Assembly: GCA_900768045.1 (NCBI GenBank)
Contig: CAAGBL010000095.1
Coordinates: 8,454 to 72,453, forward strand
Source: an uncultured Alistipes sp.
GTDB taxonomy: Bacteria > Bacteroidota > Bacteroidia > Bacteroidales > Rikenellaceae
Reading direction: 5' to 3'
Length of the DNA: 64,000 bases
The notes under the pieces are model-generated. The model was not told the origin of the DNA. It worked only from the letters and a program-made list of their open reading frames with translations, and did not search any database. This document shows, piece by piece, positions 59,360 to 64,000 of the stretch. The position numbers were made by a program, and so were the translations under genes. Position 1 is the first letter of the stretch. Each line of letters starts with the position of its first letter.

Positions 59360-60520
59360 ATGAGCGATATTTATAACATAGCGATACTCTCGCAGTGCGA
59401 TGTACGTGAGGCTGTTGAGCGAAATATCGAGCGTGATGCCTCAGCTATTGCGCTGGATAGACGTGTGCCCCATTCGTCGGTTGTAGCTACTCAGGTAAAG
59501 TATCTGCAACGTGCTCGCCGAAAGCTGCCACGCATGTATGAGACACGCTGCATTCTTCCGCCCCGAGCCTTTGAGCAGTCGTCGAGCGAGGAGTCGGCAG
59601 AGCGTAAACCCATATCGGGAGGCTCGGTGCTCGATCTTACGTGTGGCCTTGGTGTCGATACCATGGCTCTGGCTCGTAGGTTTGAACGTGTGGTGTCGCT
59701 CGAGCGTGACGAGGCTCTGGCCGAGGTTGTGCGCTATAACCTTGGGTTAATGGGCATTACGAATGTCGCTGTCGTAAGCTCTTCGGCCGAAGAGTATGTT
59801 GCCACATGTGACAAGAAGTTCGACTGGGTGTTTGTCGATCCCGACCGTCGCTCGGCCGAGGGTAATAAGATGGTCTGCATCGAAGATTGCTCACCCAACA
59901 TATTGGCTCTTATGCCACAGCTACAACATATAGCGCCACGCATAGCCATAAAGCTCTCGCCAATGTTCGATTGCGCCGAGGCATTTCGCCTACTGTCGCC
60001 CGCTGAGGTAGAGGTTGTTAGCCTTGGTGGCGAGTGCAAAGAGCTGAATATATATACAGGCGCTGAGTGTGATATGCTGCGTGTTGCTGTGGCTGGTGTT
60101 GGCGAGTGGTGTTTTAGCCCCGAGGCTATGCATGTAGCAGCTAACGGCGGTAGTGTCGAAGAGGGTGAGTGGAGGTATCTTCATCTTCCAGATGTTGCTT
60201 TGCAGAAGGCTCGTGTTGCCATCGCACAACTTGCCCCCTATGCCTCAATTTGGAGCAATAACGGCTTTGCTTTGTCGTGCGAGCCGCTACCATGCGAGCT
60301 TGGCTGTAGAAGCTATGAGATAGAGTCTGTGGAGGAGTATCGCCCCAAGGAGCTTAAGCGTAGGTTTAAGGGTGTAGGTATCGACATTCTGAAGCGAGAT
60401 ACATCACTCTCGGTAGACGCTGTGCGTAAGGCTCTTGGTGCTCGAGCTGGCAGTGAGCAGCTATTAGCGATTACCACAATCCAAGGTCGTAACTATGTCA
60501 TAATACTAAAGAGTAAGTAG
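59360..60520 (+). CDS. class I SAM-dependent methyltransferase with THUMP-like domain
   Basis: From MSDIYNIAILSQCDVREAVE the protein has 386 residues. SAM-binding motif 'VLDLTCGLGVDTMALARRFE' and 'FVDPDRRSAEGNKM' (DP-x-R) are followed by a C-terminal THUMP-like region ending in 'RNYVIILKSK'. The family occurs next to ComEC or KdsC in Bacteroidota. RNA methylation is likely; target unknown. Confidence 0.85.
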   Translation: MSDIYNIAILSQCDVREAVERNIERDASAIALDRRVPHSSVVATQVKYLQRARRKLPRMYETRCILPPRAFEQSSSEESAERKPISGGSVLDLTCGLGVDTMALARRFERVVSLERDEALAEVVRYNLGLMGITNVAVVSSSAEEYVATCDKKFDWVFVDPDRRSAEGNKMVCIEDCSPNILALMPQLQHIAPRIAIKLSPMFDCAEAFRLLSPAEVEVVSLGGECKELNIYTGAECDMLRVAVAGVGEWCFSPEAMHVAANGGSVEEGEWRYLHLPDVALQKARVAIAQLAPYASIWSNNGFALSCEPLPCELGCRSYEIESVEEYRPKELKRRFKGVGIDILKRDTSLSVDAVRKALGARAGSEQLLAITTIQGRNYVIILKSK

Positions 60521-60539
60521 CTAACCCAATAATATAGAA

Positions 60540-62249
60540 GTGAGACATCTTATTAGATATATCGAGCATACTATCCATAATAGGTTGCTCAGTTTTTCGC
60601 CCGATGCCAGTCGTGCCTACAATATCTTTGTGCATGGCTATCGTCAGCTATATTATACTATTCGTAGCCGTAAGCTGCATCGCACCTTTGTTGATAGTGC
60701 AGCCCTCACGCTCCACACTCTTTTTGCGGCTATACCGCTCCTGGCCTTTATCCTTATCATACTTGGTCGCTTGGGTGCTTGGCAGCCCGTTGAGGCGAGC
60801 CTCCGCAAGGGCTTTAGCGATTGGGGCGACCTTATCGACTCGCTGTTGATTGCAGCCAATAGCGCAGCCGAGAATCTTCCTAATGGCATCTTTGCAATCA
60901 TCGGTCTTGGCTCGATGATGTGGTTTGTATTTATCGTGTTTCGAGGTGTTGAAGGGGCCTTTAATCATATCTGGGGCGTGCGTGCCAAACGAGGTCTTAT
61001 TAAGCGATATGTGTCATATACTCTGATAGTTATCTTTGTGCCTATCCTCTGGGGCTTCGCAACGACCTTTACCATGGAGGCCTTTCTCTGGTCGGGACTA
61101 TCGAACGATATTAGCAGTGGTGTTTCACGCCTTATATCCATTGCCGTTACGGCATTCGGCACTGCCTTGCTCTATAAATATCTACCCCATGCTCAGGTGC
61201 GCTGGCGCTATGCCCTTATTATAGGTACGTTTGTCGGCGTGGTGCTCATGTTGTGGCAGTGGGGATATGTCTATATTCAGGGCTATATGACAGCCTATAA
61301 CGCCATTTATGGTAGTTTTACTGCTATACCGTTGTTTATAATCTGGTTGCAGGTGTCGTGGAATATTATATTGTTTGGCTGTGAGCTCTGTTGCGTATGG
61401 CAAAATACAGACTACTACGAAACGATAGATGCTCGACGTTTGGGTATTAAGCAGCTAAGAAACAAGGCTATTGTACGTGTTGTTATCGTGGGCTCAGGAA
61501 ATGTGGCTGAGGCCTTTGCTCGCACACTTACGGTTAATAGACACGTCTTGCTACAGCAGATTTTTGCTCGCAACGAGGAGCGAGGTCGCTCACTCGCCTC
61601 ACAAACAAATACCGTATGGACAAATCGCCCCGAGGAGCTTGCCGATGCCGACATCTATATCATTTCGGTTAGCGACCGTGCCGTCGAAGAGGTGGCACAT
61701 ACTCTGCCCTTTAAGCGAGGCTCTATTGTTGTTCACACGGCGGGCAGCGTCGCTCTGTCGGTGCTTCCAAATGAGGGTGTTAGCCGAGGGATTCTCTATG
61801 CCTTTCAGAGCTTTAGTGCTGGTCGTCAAATATCGCTTAGCAAGGTACCTATATTCATTGAGGCTGAGGACGAGGCTACGAAGGAGCGCCTTGCAGAGTT
61901 TGCGCACTTCATCTCGGAGCGTGTTGCCGAGGCCGACAGCGAGCGTCGCAGGTCGATACACCTCGCAGGAGTCTTTGTAAATAACTTCACAAACAACCTC
62001 TACGCCCTTGGTGCCGATATTATGGCCCAGGCTGAGCTCAACTACGATATGCTTAAGCCTCTTATCGAGGAGACTGCCGCCAAGGCTGTTGCTACGCACA
62101 ACCCTCGTAAGGTGCAGACGGGCCCTGCCGTTCGTGGCGATAGGGCTGTGTGTGACAAGCACTTAGAGATGTTGGCTGGTGACGATATAAAGCAGAAAAT
62201 ATATAAAGATATAACTGAGAGTATATGGGAAACTTCAAAGAAGATATAG
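60540..62249 (+). CDS. YihY (BrkB) membrane domain fused to DUF2520 oxidoreductase domain
   Basis: The protein is 569 residues from a GTG start. Residues 1-305 are a YihY/BrkB protein with six membrane segments (TLHTLFAAIPLLAFILIILG ... IWGVRAKRGLIKR). Residues about 312-569 have a Rossmann nucleotide-binding fold 'VVIVGSGNVAEAFARTL' and the DUF2520 C-terminal helical domain ('LAGVFVNNFTNNLYALG'). The two are normally separate proteins. The reading frame is uninterrupted. It overlaps kdsC by 25 bases. Confidence 0.88.
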   Translation: MRHLIRYIEHTIHNRLLSFSPDASRAYNIFVHGYRQLYYTIRSRKLHRTFVDSAALTLHTLFAAIPLLAFILIILGRLGAWQPVEASLRKGFSDWGDLIDSLLIAANSAAENLPNGIFAIIGLGSMMWFVFIVFRGVEGAFNHIWGVRAKRGLIKRYVSYTLIVIFVPILWGFATTFTMEAFLWSGLSNDISSGVSRLISIAVTAFGTALLYKYLPHAQVRWRYALIIGTFVGVVLMLWQWGYVYIQGYMTAYNAIYGSFTAIPLFIIWLQVSWNIILFGCELCCVWQNTDYYETIDARRLGIKQLRNKAIVRVVIVGSGNVAEAFARTLTVNRHVLLQQIFARNEERGRSLASQTNTVWTNRPEELADADIYIISVSDRAVEEVAHTLPFKRGSIVVHTAGSVALSVLPNEGVSRGILYAFQSFSAGRQISLSKVPIFIEAEDEATKERLAEFAHFISERVAEADSERRRSIHLAGVFVNNFTNNLYALGADIMAQAELNYDMLKPLIEETAAKAVATHNPRKVQTGPAVRGDRAVCDKHLEMLAGDDIKQKIYKDITESIWETSKKI

Positions 62250-62764
62250 CGCTTGTCGAGGCTATTGTTCTCGATGTTGATGGTGTGATGACCGATGGTG
62301 GCATTATTCCGACGCCCGATGGCGACTTTATACGTCGCTATAGCGCCAAAGATGGCTATGCTATCGCCTCAGCTCTGCGTGAGGGCATGAAGATATGTGT
62401 TATCTCGGGTGGCCGAGGTCGCATGCTCGAGAATCGACTCACTATGCTTGGCGTTACGAAGATCTATCTTAACTGCATGGATAAGGTTGTTGCTATGCAC
62501 GAATTTTTTGCCGAGCACAATATCAATCCTGAGAATGTGATATATATGGGCGACGACATTCCCGACTTGGAGTGTATGCGCTTGGTGGGCATCCCCGTTT
62601 GTCCTGCCGATGCATGTATGGAGGTTGTCGAGGCCTCACGCTACGTCTCGGAGTTTAATGGCGGCCATGGTGCTGTGCGAGATATTATTGAGCAGGTTAT
62701 GCGAGCGCAAGATAAGTGGGCTAAAAACCTTAAGGGAGTCTTAGGTTTGCCCGCCTCACATTAA
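62225..62764 (+). CDS. kdsC: 3-deoxy-D-manno-octulosonate 8-phosphate phosphatase (HAD)
   Basis: The protein is 179 residues. 'VLDVDGVMTDGG' (HAD motif I), 'SAKDGYAIASALREG', 'ISGGRG' and 'YMGDDIPDLECM' (motif IV) match KdsC. It makes KDO for lipopolysaccharide. Neighbouring DUF2520 is a common partner in Bacteroidota. Confidence 0.92.
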   Translation: MGNFKEDIALVEAIVLDVDGVMTDGGIIPTPDGDFIRRYSAKDGYAIASALREGMKICVISGGRGRMLENRLTMLGVTKIYLNCMDKVVAMHEFFAEHNINPENVIYMGDDIPDLECMRLVGIPVCPADACMEVVEASRYVSEFNGGHGAVRDIIEQVMRAQDKWAKNLKGVLGLPASH

Positions 62765-62781
62765 GAACTATTTTGCCAAAT

Positions 62782-63852
62782 ATGAATAGCAAGAAATACG
62801 ACATATTTATAAGCTACTCATCGCATGACACAGAGCATGTTATGAGTCTGTGTAACTATCTCGAGCAGCACAACCTACGCTGCTTTGTTGCACATCGTGA
62901 CATCCCTCGTGGTGTGGTGTGGGCAAGGTCTATTGTCGAGGCCATAGAGTCTAGCCGCATGATGATTGTTGTATTCTCCAAGGCGTTCAACGAGTCGGAG
63001 CATGTGGATCGTGAGATTGAGCTTGCGTGCGAGGCAAAGATGCCGATATTGTCGGTGAGGCTTTCGGCAGATGTATATACTGGCGCTAAGCGCTACTATC
63101 TAAATAATATCAACTGGATAGATGCCTACCCCGAGCCAAGCCGTGTCTATGATGATGTGTTGCAGAGCATCACGTGTCTTATTTGTGGCGAGTCTGAGAA
63201 CAAGGTTGAAACGCCAAGCGTTGCTTCGAAGCAGGTTAAGGGGAGTAGACGAAGATGGTCTGTGCGCCACACCATATTTTTTGCTATGTTGTTGGCATTA
63301 TGCGTAGGTGTAGCTCTCTATTGTGCGTTCAATGTGGGCGGTGAACCATGCTATAATGTGGGCGACTACTACAACCAAAACAACAAGGAGGGCGTGGTAT
63401 TCCAGGTGTGGGACGGAGGTCGTCATGGCAAGCTCGTGAGCATGGACGAGGCGGAGCTAAAGTGGTGTAGCGATGAGCAATATCGTCAAAAAACGCAAGT
63501 AGATGCCTCAAATAGGGTAGATGGCAAGGCGAATACCGATAGGGTTGTCTACCACGTTGACGCTACGCAGTTTCCAGCCTTTAATTGGTGTCGGGCGAAG
63601 GGTGGCGACTGGTATCTCCCCGCTATCGACGAACTAGTGCGCTTCACCCTTGATAAGGATGTGCGAACAGCAATCAATAAAACGCTTAGCGCTAAGGGTT
63701 ATAGAGAGTTAGATGGTTGGTACTGGTCGTCAACCGACTATGCCGACTACGAGCCCGATGCTTGTGCTTGGTATGTCTGGATAGCGAGCAACGAGGCACG
63801 TGGAGCCGATAAAAACAAGGAGGCATACGTTCGAGCAATAACCACGTTCTAG
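62782..63852 (+). CDS. TIR-domain protein with membrane segment and periplasmic Lcl/DUF1566-like domain
   Basis: From MNSKKYDIFISYSSHDTEHV the protein has 356 residues. Residues 5-140 are a TIR domain; the glutamate expected for NAD hydrolysis is probably E78 in 'VDREIELACEA'. One membrane segment (TIFFAMLLALCVGVALYCAF) at about residue 178 is followed by a C-terminal domain with 'GDWYLPAIDELVRF' and 'GWYWSSTDYA', typical of DUF1566/Lcl modules. Sensing outside, TIR output inside is the implied layout. It could be a defence or signalling protein. Confidence 0.85.
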   Translation: MNSKKYDIFISYSSHDTEHVMSLCNYLEQHNLRCFVAHRDIPRGVVWARSIVEAIESSRMMIVVFSKAFNESEHVDREIELACEAKMPILSVRLSADVYTGAKRYYLNNINWIDAYPEPSRVYDDVLQSITCLICGESENKVETPSVASKQVKGSRRRWSVRHTIFFAMLLALCVGVALYCAFNVGGEPCYNVGDYYNQNNKEGVVFQVWDGGRHGKLVSMDEAELKWCSDEQYRQKTQVDASNRVDGKANTDRVVYHVDATQFPAFNWCRAKGGDWYLPAIDELVRFTLDKDVRTAINKTLSAKGYRELDGWYWSSTDYADYEPDACAWYVWIASNEARGADKNKEAYVRAITTF

Positions 63853-63873
63853 TGCTGTCACACTGAACAGAAA

Positions 63874-63994
63874 GAGGCTGAATAAAAAGTCTATTTTGTC
63901 GTTATGCTCGCCCTCAAAATGCTCATTTACGCCTGAGTAAACTCCGCTTTTTCGGGCTTCGCATGCCTAAAACTACATCTTTTTAATCAACCTC
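63874..63994. repeat. inverted-repeat element (MITE or REP-like)
   Basis: The 16-base ends GAGGCTGAATAAAAAG (63,874-63,889) and CTTTTTAATCAACCTC (63,979-63,994) are inverted with 14 of 16 matches. They bracket about 90 bases that contain no gene. The element is intergenic after the TIR gene. Its wider copy number cannot be judged here. Confidence 0.55.
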
Positions 63995-64000
63995 AACCAA

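Noticed and set aside
1..64000. CRISPR array or rRNA operon
   Set aside because: No regularly spaced direct repeats of CRISPR length and no rRNA-like sequence were noticed.

Overview
The window comes from a Gram-negative member of the Bacteroidales (phylum Bacteroidota). The reasons are the lipoprotein and cell-surface families present (DUF4296, WbqC, Ig-like surface lipoprotein), the near absence of Shine-Dalgarno sequences, A-rich leaders, and promoters of the TTTG-n19-TAnnTTTG type. A Rikenellaceae/Alistipes-like host is a guess, not a demonstration. No rRNA gene, CRISPR array, reverse transcriptase (DGR) or canonical host tRNA was seen.

Positions 1 to about 33,090 hold most of a Mu-like transposable prophage; its other end lies outside the window. 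From the visible end inward there is a terminal region with repeated sites (32.6-33.1 kb), an S24/LexA-type repressor with a clear operator (31.5-32.4 kb), and a leftward early operon (31.5-21.6 kb). The early operon carries an HTH regulator, a DDE transposase (MuA-like), its AAA+ partner (MuB-like), a second RecA-like ATPase, DUF4406, GemA-like, ASCH and DUF3164 proteins and several unknowns. Late genes diverge from a control region at about 15.1 kb. Head genes run rightward (small and large terminase, gp36-like, DUF935 portal, MuF fused to a nuclease toxin, gpG, a connector). Protease, capsid, lysis and tail genes run leftward to the window edge. The tail module has a TP901-1-type tube, a chaperone pair with a -1 slippery site and a tape measure. 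No sheath gene was seen, so a siphovirus-like virion is inferred despite Mu-type replication.

Three features of the prophage stand out. Three tRNA-like elements with good acceptor and T arms but odd lower halves sit 21-25 nt upstream of start codons in the early operon. TTTGAA-type motifs repeat with an exact 11-bp period at several gene starts. A polymorphic-toxin nuclease domain is fused to the MuF head protein.

The prophage interrupts a host VWA-domain gene whose 5' part remains at 33.1-33.36 kb. The host chromosome then carries several groups. A two-gene cassette encodes an ornithine cyclodeaminase-like protein and a nucleotidyltransferase-aminotransferase fusion. A long leftward run (37.4-46.6 kb) encodes an amidohydrolase, a DUF4296 lipoprotein, a LolE-like permease, RbfA, surface proteins, FolK, DNA polymerase III delta' and a flippase. 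An AT-rich orphan membrane gene lies between two large hairpins (46.8-48.1 kb). A further leftward group encodes a class III aminotransferase, TrmH, RsgA and CvpA, followed by a GH2 protein that seems to lack its acid/base residue, WbqC and PrmA. The rightward run from 55.2 kb encodes XerD, an alpha/beta hydrolase, an MBL-fold protein, ComEC, a THUMP-like methyltransferase, a YihY-DUF2520 fusion, KdsC and a TIR-TM protein. An inverted-repeat element closes the window.
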